NCBI GenBank assembly: GCA_001797315.1
Contig: MGPC01000036.1
Location: 1 to 64,000, forward strand
DNA length: 64,000 nucleotides
Reading direction: 5' to 3'
Source of the DNA: Curvibacter sp. GWA2_64_110
GTDB lineage: Bacteria > Pseudomonadota > Gammaproteobacteria > Burkholderiales > Burkholderiaceae_C
Shown here: positions 34,207 through 42,540 of the stretch, one piece after another
Position numbering within the stretch: position 1 is the first letter of the stretch
Layout: each line of letters starts with the position of its first letter
The notes under the pieces: generated by a model
The model's input: the letters and a program-made list of their open reading frames with translations, nothing else
What the model was told of the DNA's origin: nothing
The model's database searches: none
Made by a program: the position numbers and the translations under genes

Positions 34207-35256
34207 ATGACCCACTTTGACCAGCCTTTGGGCCGACTGGAAGATCTGCCGCCCGACTACGTCGCAGCGCTCAGGGCACAGAACCTGGTGCCACTATGGC
34301 CCAGCCTGCGGGCAGTACTGCCGCCGAACGTGCCCACGCGCCAAACGAAGCCGACCTATTGGTCCTATCAAACGCTCAAGCCCCTGCTTCTGCAAGCGGG
34401 CGAACTCACCCCTATTGAGAAGGCCGAGCGTCGCGTGCTCGTTTTAGCCAACCCCGGCCACGGCCTCGAGAAAATGCAGGCCAGTGCCGCAATGTATTTG
34501 GGCATGCAGTTGCTTCTGCCGGGCGAATGGGCGCCGAGTCATCGCCATACACCCAATGCCGTGCGCATGGTGGTCGAAGGTGAAGGTGCCTGGACCACAG
34601 TTGATGGCGAGAAGTGCCCCATGAGCCGCGGCGATCTCATCCTCACACCCACCGGCCTGTGGCATGAGCACGGCCATGACGGCACTGAGCCTGTAGTCTG
34701 GCTCGATGTGTTGGACCTGCCGCTGGTGTACTACATGGAGGCAAGCTACCACCTCAACGGCGACCGTCAGACGGTCAAACCGGGCAGTGGCGAACGGATG
34801 TGGACCCGCGCTGGGGTGGTGCCTACTCCTGTTTTCCAACGCAGCGACAAGCGCTATCCCATGCTGCGCTACCCCTGGACGGAGACTCGTGCGGCTCTGC
34901 TTGCTCTGGCCGAGGATCAGCCCGGATTGGAATGTGTACAAGTCACGTATGTCAACCCAGAAACTGGGGCAGACGCTGAAAACATCCTCGGCTTTTACGC
35001 TCTTATGCTGCGCCCAGGGCAGTCCTTGTGTTTGCCCGTGCGCTCTCCGGCTGTGGTGTTCCACCAGATCGAGGGCCACTCTGAAGTTCGCATTGCCGAG
35101 TCCAGCTTCACATTGTCCGAGGCAGATACCTGTTGCGCTCCTGGCTACACCGAGGTGACGCTGCGCAATCTCTCCAGCGAGCAACCTGCATTCATCTTCA
35201 TGGCCGACGAATCGCCCTTGCACCGAAAGCTCGGTGTTTTCGAGAGCCGGAGCTGA
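34207..35256 (+). CDS. nagI: Gentisate 1,2-dioxygenase
   Basis: The 349-residue bicupin has the iron site in 'PSHRHTPNAVRMVVEGEG' and the downstream His in 'TGLWHEHGHDG'. It cleaves gentisate between C1 and C2 to maleylpyruvate with O2. Size and motifs match the gentisate/1-hydroxy-2-naphthoate dioxygenase group. The gene lies 24 bp after the hemerythrin gene with GAAAGGA upstream, and is followed by nagK and nagL. Confidence 0.93.
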   Translation: MTHFDQPLGRLEDLPPDYVAALRAQNLVPLWPSLRAVLPPNVPTRQTKPTYWSYQTLKPLLLQAGELTPIEKAERRVLVLANPGHGLEKMQASAAMYLGMQLLLPGEWAPSHRHTPNAVRMVVEGEGAWTTVDGEKCPMSRGDLILTPTGLWHEHGHDGTEPVVWLDVLDLPLVYYMEASYHLNGDRQTVKPGSGERMWTRAGVVPTPVFQRSDKRYPMLRYPWTETRAALLALAEDQPGLECVQVTYVNPETGADAENILGFYALMLRPGQSLCLPVRSPAVVFHQIEGHSEVRIAESSFTLSEADTCCAPGYTEVTLRNLSSEQPAFIFMADESPLHRKLGVFESRS

Positions 35257-35310
35257 GGCTTCGGCAGATCTGAATCGCTTTCACAAATCATCTACATAGG
35301 ACACCATCAA

Positions 35311-36012
35311 GTGATCAACTATCTTTGGACTCCTCCCACCCCCCCCTCGCTGCCCGTGCGCGGCAAGAGCGAGCGCCTGCCGGTCAACCGTATCTTCTGC
35401 GTCGGTCGCAATTACCATGCGCACGCCATCGAGATGGGCCGTCCGGTGGACAAGGCCACCCAGCGTCCCTTCTACTTCACCAAGTCGAACACCGCGCTGG
35501 TGCCTTCGGGCGCCACCGTGGCCTACCCGCCAGAGACCCAGGATTACCAGTTTGAGATGGAGCTGGTTCTCGTGGTGGGTGCCCCAGGCTTTCGGGTCAA
35601 AGTCGAGGACGCGCACAAGATCATCTACGGCTATGCCTGCGGCCTAGATATGACGCGACGCGACCTGCAGCTGAAATTCCGCGATCAGGGTCGTCCCTGG
35701 GACCTCGGTAAGGACGTGGAGGAGTCGGCCGTGTGTTCCGAGGTCGTGCCCATGCCGGGGGTGGTTCTGGAGCAAGGCGAGATCGCGCTGGAAGTCAATG
35801 GCGTGACCAAACAGAAATCAGACCTGAACAAGCTGATCTGGAATATTCGCGAACAGATCGCAGACCTTTCGCTGTTCTACCACCTGCAGCCCGGCGATCT
35901 GATTTACACCGGCACGCCAGAAGGCGTGGGCCCGGTCGTCGCTGGTGACCGCATCACCGGCCACGTGCAGGGCGTGGGTGAGATCGCGCTCACCGTGGGC
36001 CCTGCCGCCTGA
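35311..36012 (+). CDS. nagK: Fumarylpyruvate hydrolase (FAH family)
   Basis: The 233-residue protein has the FAH fold signatures 'IFCVGRNYHAHAIEMG', 'YQFEMELVLVVG' with the metal-binding Glu residues, and 'IYTGTPEGVGPVVAGD'. NagK hydrolyses fumarylpyruvate to fumarate and pyruvate. The start is GTG at 35311; AGGACACCATCAAGT precedes it. It is followed after 10 bp by the isomerase gene that makes its substrate. Confidence 0.92.
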   Translation: MINYLWTPPTPPSLPVRGKSERLPVNRIFCVGRNYHAHAIEMGRPVDKATQRPFYFTKSNTALVPSGATVAYPPETQDYQFEMELVLVVGAPGFRVKVEDAHKIIYGYACGLDMTRRDLQLKFRDQGRPWDLGKDVEESAVCSEVVPMPGVVLEQGEIALEVNGVTKQKSDLNKLIWNIREQIADLSLFYHLQPGDLIYTGTPEGVGPVVAGDRITGHVQGVGEIALTVGPAA

Positions 36013-36022
36013 GCCCCCTGCC

Positions 36023-36679
36023 ATGAAGCTCTACAACTTCTTTCGCAGTGGCACTTCGCATCGGCTGCGCATTGCGCTCAACCTCAAGGGTCTGCAGGCC
36101 GAGTACGTGGCGGTGGATCTGCGAACCGAGCAACACCTGAAGGACGAATACAGAGCACTGAACCCGCAGGGCCTTGTACCTGCCTTGTCTCTTCCCGGTA
36201 CCGGTGGCCAGCCGGGCCGCGTACTGATCCAGTCGCCGTCCATTATCGAGTGGCTGGAAGAGCGGCATCCCACCCCCGCTCTGCTGCCCTCCAATCCGGA
36301 AGATCGTGCCCAGGTGCGTGCGCTGGCGGCCTTGGTCGGCTGCGATATCCATCCGATCAATAACCGCCGCATCCTGGAATATCTGCGCAGGCAGCTCGGC
36401 TGCAACGAAGACGCGGTCAACGCTTGGTGCGCACACTGGATCACGGCAGGGTTCGACGCCTATGAGGCGCTGCTGGCTTCCGACCCGCGACGTGGCCGCT
36501 ACAGCTTCGGTGATGTACCCAGTGTCGCTGACGTATATCTGGTGCCACAGGTCGAGAGCGCACGCCGCTTCAAGGTGGATCTGTCATGCTGGCCACTGAT
36601 CAGCGCCGTTGAGGCAGCCTGCAACGAACTTGATGCATTCCGACATGCCGCGCCGATGGTTCAGCCGGATGCGTCTTGA
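36023..36679 (+). CDS. nagL: Maleylpyruvate isomerase (zeta-class glutathione transferase)
   Basis: The 218-residue protein begins MKLYNFFRSGTSHRLRIALN, with the Ser-rich SGTSHR active-site motif of zeta-class GSTs (normally SSCxWR or similar), and has 'NPQGLVPAL' and 'QSPSIIEWLEERHPTP' in the thioredoxin-fold domain. NagL isomerises maleylpyruvate to fumarylpyruvate with glutathione. An open frame starting at 35945 includes nagK sequence; the true start is the ATG at 36023. Confidence 0.92.
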   Translation: MKLYNFFRSGTSHRLRIALNLKGLQAEYVAVDLRTEQHLKDEYRALNPQGLVPALSLPGTGGQPGRVLIQSPSIIEWLEERHPTPALLPSNPEDRAQVRALAALVGCDIHPINNRRILEYLRRQLGCNEDAVNAWCAHWITAGFDAYEALLASDPRRGRYSFGDVPSVADVYLVPQVESARRFKVDLSCWPLISAVEAACNELDAFRHAAPMVQPDAS

Positions 36680-37150
36680 CGAAGACAGCTTCGACATCTC
36701 TCCTCGCGGCCCAGTATGAATGCACTTTCGGTGAAACGGCGGCCCAATTAGCCTCGGCATGTAGAAGCCAATACGCCTGCGTTTTGGTTGACACTGTTTG
36801 AATGAAGCACAGAACCCAGTGTCGCCCATCGCGTGCCGGTACTGTTGAGCAGGCGTCCAAGCAACAACGGCACGATTGGCAGCGCAGGCAATTAGGCGGT
36901 AACCTCTGCCTGCGTGAGCACAGCCGGCAGGCGCCTAGGTTCCTGGAGTCGCCGCATGACCGTAGGCCAAGACAGGTCGAGCTGCAGCACCTTGCGATGG
37001 AGAAAGAGAAAGCTGCTGAGGGTCTTGTTATGCGTTGATCTTGACACCTTACGCTCGTTGGAAAACATGTTTTGAAAAGCATCGACTGTCACTTGTCTGG
37101 TGGTCTAGATTACGACAGACCACCTTCCCAGCGTAATTCGAAAATTAAAT
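36680..37150. other. Stretch with integrase remnant between nagL and the quinone reductase gene
   Basis: No intact gene. The reverse strand carries a short fragment of an integron-type integrase at 36892-37092 (listed separately). The remainder (36680-36890) has no frame with recognisable similarity. Confidence 0.6.
36892..37092 (-). pseudogene. Fragment of an integron integrase (IntI-like)
   Basis: The 66-residue reverse-strand frame has 'VDAFQNMFSNERKVSRSTHN', 'LSSFLFLHRKVLQLDLSW' and 'RRLPAVLTQAEV'. These align closely with the core-binding region of IntI1 ('[20 protein letters not shown]', 'LLFFYGKVLCTDLPW', 'RRLPVVLTPDEV', recalled from memory). The catalytic domain with R-H-R-Y is missing and the N-terminus is interrupted. 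The match to IntI is notable because attC sites lie at the other end of the same transposon. Confidence 0.75.
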
Positions 37151-38137
37151 ATGAAGGCGGCTTGGTACGAAAAGCAAGGACCTGCGACCAACGTGCTGAT
37201 TGTTGGGGAGATGTCTGATCTTCAACCTGACCGAGGCGAGGTGCGTGTCCGTATTTCCGCGTCTGGTGTTAACCCCGGCGATGTGAAGAAACGCCAGGAC
37301 AAGTTTGGCGTTGGGATGCCTTTTCCAAGGGTGATACCCCACAGCGACGGGGCTGGCACGATCGACATGGTTGGCGAAGGCGTCCCGGCATCTCGCATAG
37401 GAGAGCGGGTGTGGTGCTTCGGCGCACAAAGTTACCGACCGTTCGGTACGGCTGCTGTGCATACAGTGGTCCCGTCTGAGCAGGCAGTGCCGCTTTCGGC
37501 GAAGGTTTCCTTTGAGCAAGGTGCATGTCTCGGCATTCCAGGTATTACTGCCCATCGCGCTGTACATGTGGCAGGGCCAGTCGCTGGACGCACGGTGCTT
37601 GTGCAAGGTGGGGCGGGGGCTGTTGGCTTGTGCGCCGTCGCCCTTGCCCGACATGCCAAAGCCCATGTAATTGCGACAGTGCGATCTGACCATGATGCAT
37701 TCTTGGCGGAGCAAGCGGGCGCGCACGAGGTTGTTCGCACCCATCTGCTTTCCAGCGACAAAGTGGTCGAACATGTCCATACTCTCGCTCCAGATGGCGT
37801 TCATCACGTGGTCGAGGTCGACTTCGGCGCAAATATCGCGATCGACGAGCAGCTTCTGGCACTTGGCGGCTCTGTCGCCACATACGCTACGGGAAGTTTG
37901 TCATCATCCATCCCATTTTGGCCGCTCGTATTCAAGAATGCTCGCATATTCTTCCTCGGAAGCGATGATTTCCCGCCTGAGGCGAAGTCGATGGCAGCGG
38001 CCGTGCTGAATGAGATACTCGAAGAGGGATGGGCCGGGTTTGAAATCGCAGAGAGGTTTCCGTTGAGCGCTATTGCCGAGGCGCACGAGTTTGTCGAGTG
38101 TCCGCCACGGCACGGGCGAGTTGTGATAACGGTGTAG
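37151..38137 (+). CDS. NADPH:quinone oxidoreductase (zeta-crystallin-like MDR)
   Basis: The 328-residue protein is a zinc-free medium-chain reductase: 'VRVRISASGVNPGDVKKRQ' at the start, the cofactor motif 'VLVQGGAGAVGLCAVALARH' (AxxGxxG-type) and 'FPLSAIAEAHEFVECPPRHG' at the end. It reduces quinones or enones with NADPH. It is the last gene before the right transposon end. The upstream region is A-rich without a strong ribosome binding site. Whether it serves the gentisate pathway is unclear; redox-cycling quinones from gentisate autoxidation are a possible substrate. Confidence 0.88.
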   Translation: MKAAWYEKQGPATNVLIVGEMSDLQPDRGEVRVRISASGVNPGDVKKRQDKFGVGMPFPRVIPHSDGAGTIDMVGEGVPASRIGERVWCFGAQSYRPFGTAAVHTVVPSEQAVPLSAKVSFEQGACLGIPGITAHRAVHVAGPVAGRTVLVQGGAGAVGLCAVALARHAKAHVIATVRSDHDAFLAEQAGAHEVVRTHLLSSDKVVEHVHTLAPDGVHHVVEVDFGANIAIDEQLLALGGSVATYATGSLSSSIPFWPLVFKNARIFFLGSDDFPPEAKSMAAAVLNEILEEGWAGFEIAERFPLSAIAEAHEFVECPPRHGRVVITV

Positions 38138-38388
38138 TGCAAGTCATCGACGGTCTAACAAGGCGTTGCACGGCTGTTACTTACCGCCTCGACGATCCAC
38201 AATGGGTCGTCAACGTCCACTACGCTTCGGGTTGCTGCCGGTTTCAAGGACACCTTGTTAAGGTGGTCGATGAAACTGGCCGCAACTCATCTAGCAGTGC
38301 TAGCTGAACCAACGCGGCGCTCCTTCTGGACTGCCACTTCACGGCCCGATTCGTTCAGATACAGAGATAACCCCATATCCATGAATGA

Positions 38389-38415
38389 AAACAGGCCGCA
38401 ATATGCGGCCTGTTT
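38389..38415. terminator. Perfect 12-bp hairpin, likely bidirectional terminator
   Basis: AAACAGGCCGCA (38389-38400) and TGCGGCCTGTTT (38404-38415) pair perfectly around a 3-base loop. The A and T runs at the stem base allow termination in either direction. It lies 250 bp after the quinone reductase gene and 360 bp inside the right transposon tip. Confidence 0.75.
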
Positions 38416-38641
38416 GGAGATGGGTTGGCCAGGTGGAACAAACGCCCAACGCGCCGTAATCGACAGCACTCCTGACTTGGATGGATTATATCGATGGACT
38501 AGACAAAAAGAGTTGGCTCAAGACTCCATCCAACCCCATCTTCGTATTTCAACATCAGCCACGTTTCTTCCCATGGCGTGACGAAATGCTGCTGGACTAC
38601 AACGGCGTCACGACCTGCCAGGGCAACGGAGACGCAGCAGA
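38416..38641. other. Non-coding stretch before the right transposon end
   Basis: Together with 38138-38388 this makes about 500 bp without a supportable gene apart from the hairpin at 38389-38415. No frame shows a ribosome binding site or a recognisable motif. Confidence 0.5.
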
Positions 38642-38777
38642 AAAATATTGAGTTAAATGAGACAAACAATAGCAAATGCAGAGTTAAGTGAAACACGGCT
38701 GCAGAGGTGGGTGCAACGAATTCTCTAACTCCTTGATTTTTTTGAGTTTGGCTGATCGACTTAGGTGAAATTCAACA
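38642..38777 (-). repeat. Right transposon end (Tn7 L-type) with three TnsB-like repeats
   Basis: Read inward on the reverse strand the tip is TGTTGAATTTCACCTAAGTC (38777-38758). Related motifs follow: CTAAGTCGATC at the tip (38750-38764), TTTCACTTAACTCTGCATTT (core at 38673-38687) and TTAACTCAATATTTT (38642-38656). The second shares CACYTAACTCTG with the left-end repeats. Wide spacing and only three sites match the Tn7 left end, which is distal to tnsA. Confidence 0.85.
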
Positions 38778-38782
38778 ACAGG
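38778..38782. repeat. 5-bp target site duplication, right copy (ACAGG)
   Basis: ACAGG follows the tip ...TTCAACA directly and equals 210-214. Only one alignment puts both TGT tips and a perfect 5-bp repeat in register. Confidence 0.88.
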
Positions 38783-38847
38783 CGCAAGTTACACTCCCGC
38801 GGGTTGAGGAAATGACCGCCAACCTTTGCTACCTACCTGTCTGATCC

Positions 38848-40029
38848 GTGCCTGAAACTCCGCTCCACCCCTCCGTTCGTTCATTCGGCGTACGGCTGGT
38901 GTGCGCGCTGGCTATCTGTGCGGCTTTGCTGGCGCTCGATCTGTGGCAGCGCGCCCCGCAGCCGGCCGAGCCTCGCGGGGTGTGGCCTGTACCGGTGGAC
39001 AGCATGCCGACGACGACACTGGTGCCGCGCGCCGGCGGCCAGATTCCGATGCCGGCCAACACGCCGGCCGCTCACGCCAGCACGCTGCTGCCACTGCCGG
39101 CCGAAAACGCGGCGTCACTGTTGGCTTTCTGGTTCGCCGGTTCGCGCGAAAGCGCGCCCGATGTGCAGATTGCTGCTTCAGCCTTTGATCGCGCAAGCCG
39201 GCAGTGGCGCCCGGCACGCTTCGTGGTGAACCGCCATGAGGCCGGCGCGCAGCTGGGCTTCGGCTTGCGTCGCCTGGGCAACCCGGTGGCCTGGCGCGAT
39301 GCGCACGGGCGCATTCACCTGTTTGTCGTGGCCACCGGCCTAGGGGGCTGGGCGGCCGGGCGCATCCTGCACCTGCGCCAGGTCGATGATGGACAGGACT
39401 TCGAGCAACTGGCCTTCGCGCCGGTGCGCGTGCTGCCGCTGTCCTGGTTGTGGAACACCAGCCACCTGGTGCGTGCCATGCCCTTGCCGTTGGCCGATGG
39501 CGGCATGGTGCTGCCGGCCTATTTCGAGCTGGGCAAGAAATATCCCGTGGCTCTGCGCTTCGACGCGCATGGCGAATTCCGCGGCATGGTGCGTATGTCG
39601 CAACGCGGCTACCTGCTGCAGCCCACGCTGCTGATGCGCAACGAGACCGACTGGCTCGCTCTGCTGCGCGACAACAGCGCAGAGAAAAAGCTGCGGGCCG
39701 TGCAGACCGTTGACGGTGGCCGGCACTGGCAGGACCTGCCGGAGCCGGGCCTGCACAACCCGGATGCCGCGATTGCCGCGCTGGCGCTGGAGCCGGGGCT
39801 GATGTTGCTGGCGCACAATCCGCGCCCCGATTCACGCGCCGTGCTCGACCTCAGCGTCTCCAGTGATGGCCGGCAATGGAGCCGCTTGTTGACGCTGGCG
39901 CAGGGAGAAGGGCCGAGCGAATACTCCTATCCGTCCCTGGCCTGGGCCGATGGCAGCCTGTGGATCAGCTACACCGACCAGCGGCGCACGATCGCCTGGC
40001 AGCGGCTGGACCCCGCTGACAAACGCTGA
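38848..40029 (+). CDS. Sialidase-like (BNR/Asp-box) exported protein
   Basis: The 393-residue protein has an N-terminal membrane anchor ('LVCALAICAALLALDLW') and two Asp-box-like motifs, 'VDGGRHWQDL' and 'SSDGRQWSRL', typical of six-bladed sialidase propellers. It resembles the exo-alpha-sialidase-like proteins of unknown substrate seen in Burkholderiales. The start is GTG at 38848 without an obvious ribosome binding site. It lies 66 bp beyond the transposon duplication and was presumably the original neighbour of groES. Confidence 0.8.
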   Translation: MPETPLHPSVRSFGVRLVCALAICAALLALDLWQRAPQPAEPRGVWPVPVDSMPTTTLVPRAGGQIPMPANTPAAHASTLLPLPAENAASLLAFWFAGSRESAPDVQIAASAFDRASRQWRPARFVVNRHEAGAQLGFGLRRLGNPVAWRDAHGRIHLFVVATGLGGWAAGRILHLRQVDDGQDFEQLAFAPVRVLPLSWLWNTSHLVRAMPLPLADGGMVLPAYFELGKKYPVALRFDAHGEFRGMVRMSQRGYLLQPTLLMRNETDWLALLRDNSAEKKLRAVQTVDGGRHWQDLPEPGLHNPDAAIAALALEPGLMLLAHNPRPDSRAVLDLSVSSDGRQWSRLLTLAQGEGPSEYSYPSLAWADGSLWISYTDQRRTIAWQRLDPADKR

Positions 40030-40040
40030 GGCCGCACACC

Positions 40041-40718
40041 ATGGACTGGACGACCTTCACCCACAGCCTGCTGTCGACGCAAGTCCCGGCCTTGCCGTCA
40101 CCCGGCGTGCTGCGTCTGTACCTGGTACTGAGCTGGGCCCTGGTGCTGGCTGCGCTCGGGCTGTGGCTGCTGCGGCGCTGGGCGCCGCTGGGAAAGCCTG
40201 GCTGGCGCTGGGCCGTGCCGGCCGGGCTGGCGCTCTGGGCCGTGTGGCCGGGGCCGTTGTCGCCCACTTACTGGCTGGGTCTGGCATTTCAGGCGCCGAG
40301 CCTGCTGAGCTCGGTGTTGTGTGGTCTGTTCCTGCTGCGGCCGTTCAGGCCGGCGGTGTTGCCGGCAGAGTGCTGTGCGGCGCCGTGGTATTTCAGCGTG
40401 GCTGGCGTTGTGCTGGGCTGGCTGCTGTTGCTGGATACCTTCGCCGTCTGGCCCGTGTCGCTCTACGCGCTGGGCTTCAGTCCGGCGGTGCTGGCCGTGG
40501 TGGCGCTGGTCGTCTGCCTGCCCTGGCTGCTGGCGGGACCGCGCCAGCCGGCACGCAACGCATCGCTTCTGCTCGGTGCTGTGCTTCTGCTGCAAGTGCT
40601 GTTGCGGCTACCGACGGGCAACCTGTGGGATGCCTTGCTTGATCCCGTCTTGTGGGTTGTGCTGCAAGTCGGCTGGCTGCAGCGCGGGCTGCGCCGCTTT
40701 CGCGGCGGTCAGTCCTGA
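40041..40718 (+). CDS. Multi-pass membrane protein, unknown function
   Basis: The 225-residue protein is almost entirely hydrophobic, with about six membrane segments such as 'LYLVLSWALVLAALGLWLLR' and 'LGWLLLLDTFAVWPVSLYAL'. No catalytic motif is seen. It follows the sialidase-like gene by 11 bp and probably forms an operon with it; the next gene is convergent. Confidence 0.8.
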   Translation: MDWTTFTHSLLSTQVPALPSPGVLRLYLVLSWALVLAALGLWLLRRWAPLGKPGWRWAVPAGLALWAVWPGPLSPTYWLGLAFQAPSLLSSVLCGLFLLRPFRPAVLPAECCAAPWYFSVAGVVLGWLLLLDTFAVWPVSLYALGFSPAVLAVVALVVCLPWLLAGPRQPARNASLLLGAVLLLQVLLRLPTGNLWDALLDPVLWVVLQVGWLQRGLRRFRGGQS

Positions 40719-40734
40719 TGTCGACTGACGCGCA

Positions 40735-42501
40735 TCAACGCGTCAACAACCATTCACGTTTGAATAGCCACTGCTGTGGCTGCCACAGGTTGGCCAGCGT
40801 GACTTCACCCGGCATATGCCGGCTCGTGAGCAACCAGCGCTCGCCCAGCACCGTGCACTGAGGCCGGCACACCGGTGCGGTTTCCGCCATGTCGGACTGG
40901 ATCCACACCACGCCGTCATGGGTGGTGAGCAGCTGATCCAACTGCTGCGCCGGTGTCGGCAAGGTGGCGCCGGGAGCGATGCGGGCCAGGGCGCGGCCCC
41001 CGGTGTCGTAGGGGACAAACTGATGCTGGCCTGGCAGCAGGAACTGGAAACGTTCGAACTGGCTGTTGAAGCCGTTAGGGACGGCAATGCGTCCACTGGG
41101 GGCGGCGGTCTGCGCTGCATAGCGCCCGACAGGGCCATCCAGCGGGGCCACGGTCAGGTCGAAGCTGGCATAGACCAGCAGGCCCGCCAGGACCGCACTG
41201 GTGCGCGTCCAGGTGGCGCGCCACAGGCCGATGACGATGATGCCGGCACCCAGGCTGGCGGCCAGCAGCGTGAGGCCGATGTCTGTAGTCGATGACAGCC
41301 CCAGCGCATGGCCGACCCAGGCAATGCGTCCGAGCATCAGCAGTGCCAAGCCCGACAGCAGCAGGGTCGGAATGAACCACAGGCGTCCGATGTCGCGCCA
41401 ATAGAGCGCCAGCAGCATGGCCACTGCCGGCATGGCCGGGATGACATAGCGTGCCGACCGCTGGCTCGGGAACAGGAACACCAGCAGCCAGATGGCGGCC
41501 CAGGCCAGCAGAATGGCCTGATGCGGCAGCAACAGTGGTTTGGCACGCAGTTGCTGCGGCAGCTGTTTCAGCCCCAGCCAGGCCAGGCCGATGACGGCGA
41601 AGGCCAGCAGCCCGGCATTGACGGCATAGGCCAGCAGCTGCGACCAGATGCTCGAGCCGCTGAGCGACAGCGCTTCCTGCCAGTAGCCACCTGCGTCGGA
41701 AAACTTGGCGGCGTTCTCGCCGACGATGAATTCACGCCAGACCGCGGCCGGATCGGGATCGAGTACGAACCAGAGCGCGAACACGCCCAAGGCCAGCAGC
41801 GCACTGAACGCCGTGCGCAGGGTGTGGCGCAACAGCCTGCGCCAGCTCAGATGGGATTCACTCAGCACCAGGGCCAGCCACCAGGCTGCTGCCGCCGGCG
41901 CGATGAGGGCAAAGGACTTGTAGGCCAGGCCCAGACCCAGACTCAGGCCGAACAGGGTGTGCAGGCCCCAGCCGGGGCCGTTGGCGGGATGGCGCAGCCG
42001 CTGCCACAGCAGACTGAACAAGGGCAGGCTGAACCAGAAGGTCTCGGGTGCGCTGGTCAGGTAGGGTCGGCCGTAGCGGAAGGTGCTGAGAAAGGCCAGA
42101 TAGACGCAGGCGGCAATCAGGCCATCGCGCCAGCGCTGCGTGACCAGGCGCACGCTCCAGGCGATGGCGGCTGCGATCAGCAGGGTGTAGAGCAGGCTCG
42201 GCGCGCGCAGGGCGGCCAGGCTCCAGTGCTGGCCCCAGTCGCCGGCCACCATGGCCTGCCAGAACAGCAGCGGCGGCTTGGTGTTGCGCGTGTCGGCCAG
42301 CTCGGAGGCCAGCGGCAGCCAGTGGCTGGTTTCCGCCGTCTTGCGCGCGATATGGGCATAGACCATCTCGTCGCCATTGGTCGGGATGTACTGCCCGCCC
42401 AGGCCGCAGACATGGACCGCGATGGCCAGCAGCAACAGGACGAGCCAGGTGAAAGTATGGTCAGCCGCAGAGGCCGGGGTCGAGTAGCCGCAAGAGCGCA
42501 T
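40735..42501 (-). CDS. ArnT/PMT-type glycosyltransferase (GT39/83-like)
   Basis: The 588-residue integral membrane protein has the catalytic-loop acid residues in 'YIPTNGDEMVYAHIARKTAE' and 'RNTKPPLLFWQAMVAGDW', as in ArnT and protein mannosyltransferases, followed by about ten membrane segments and a periplasmic C-terminal domain. It transfers a sugar from a polyprenyl phosphate carrier to a lipid or protein on the outer face of the inner membrane. The GtrA and GT9 genes upstream on the same strand fit a cell-envelope sugar operon. Confidence 0.87.
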   Translation of the reverse strand: MRSCGYSTPASAADHTFTWLVLLLLAIAVHVCGLGGQYIPTNGDEMVYAHIARKTAETSHWLPLASELADTRNTKPPLLFWQAMVAGDWGQHWSLAALRAPSLLYTLLIAAAIAWSVRLVTQRWRDGLIAACVYLAFLSTFRYGRPYLTSAPETFWFSLPLFSLLWQRLRHPANGPGWGLHTLFGLSLGLGLAYKSFALIAPAAAAWWLALVLSESHLSWRRLLRHTLRTAFSALLALGVFALWFVLDPDPAAVWREFIVGENAAKFSDAGGYWQEALSLSGSSIWSQLLAYAVNAGLLAFAVIGLAWLGLKQLPQQLRAKPLLLPHQAILLAWAAIWLLVFLFPSQRSARYVIPAMPAVAMLLALYWRDIGRLWFIPTLLLSGLALLMLGRIAWVGHALGLSSTTDIGLTLLAASLGAGIIVIGLWRATWTRTSAVLAGLLVYASFDLTVAPLDGPVGRYAAQTAAPSGRIAVPNGFNSQFERFQFLLPGQHQFVPYDTGGRALARIAPGATLPTPAQQLDQLLTTHDGVVWIQSDMAETAPVCRPQCTVLGERWLLTSRHMPGEVTLANLWQPQQWLFKREWLLTR

Positions 42502-42540
42502 GGAGGTTCCGATGCCGGGCTGCCCCGGCGTTGCCCGGCA

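Larger units (their letters stand above)
215..38777. mobile_element. Complete 38.6-kb Tn7-like transposon with integron remnants and a salicylate/gentisate catabolic cargo
   Basis: The tips are TGTCGGGTTTCACCTAACTC at the left and TGTTGAATTTCACCTAAGTC read inward from the right, identical at 16 of 20 positions, with the TGT...ACA ends typical of Tn7-like elements. ACAGG is duplicated on both sides. Seven related motifs (four left, three right) look like TnsB sites, and tnsA-tnsB-tnsC with two tniQ genes lie nearer the four-site end, as in Tn7 where that end is called R. Cargo includes cassette genes, an unknown WYL-linked operon and a full catabolic block. Both ends, the duplication and open tns genes suggest that the element is intact. 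Confidence 0.9.

Noticed and set aside
36600-36890. Continuation of the integron integrase into its catalytic domain.
   Set aside because: In no reverse-strand frame did the expected R, HxxR, H and Y motifs appear, so only the core-binding fragment is claimed.
37145-37807. A 220-codon minus-strand frame opposite the quinone reductase.
   Set aside because: No motifs and low-complexity content; the plus-strand gene covers it with a complete MDR fold.
38681-38698. First considered as the right tip of the transposon because its complement reads TGTTTCACTTAACTCTG.
   Set aside because: No matching 5-bp duplication exists at this point. The tip at 38777 gives both better alignment with the left tip and a perfect ACAGG repeat; this motif is an internal end repeat.
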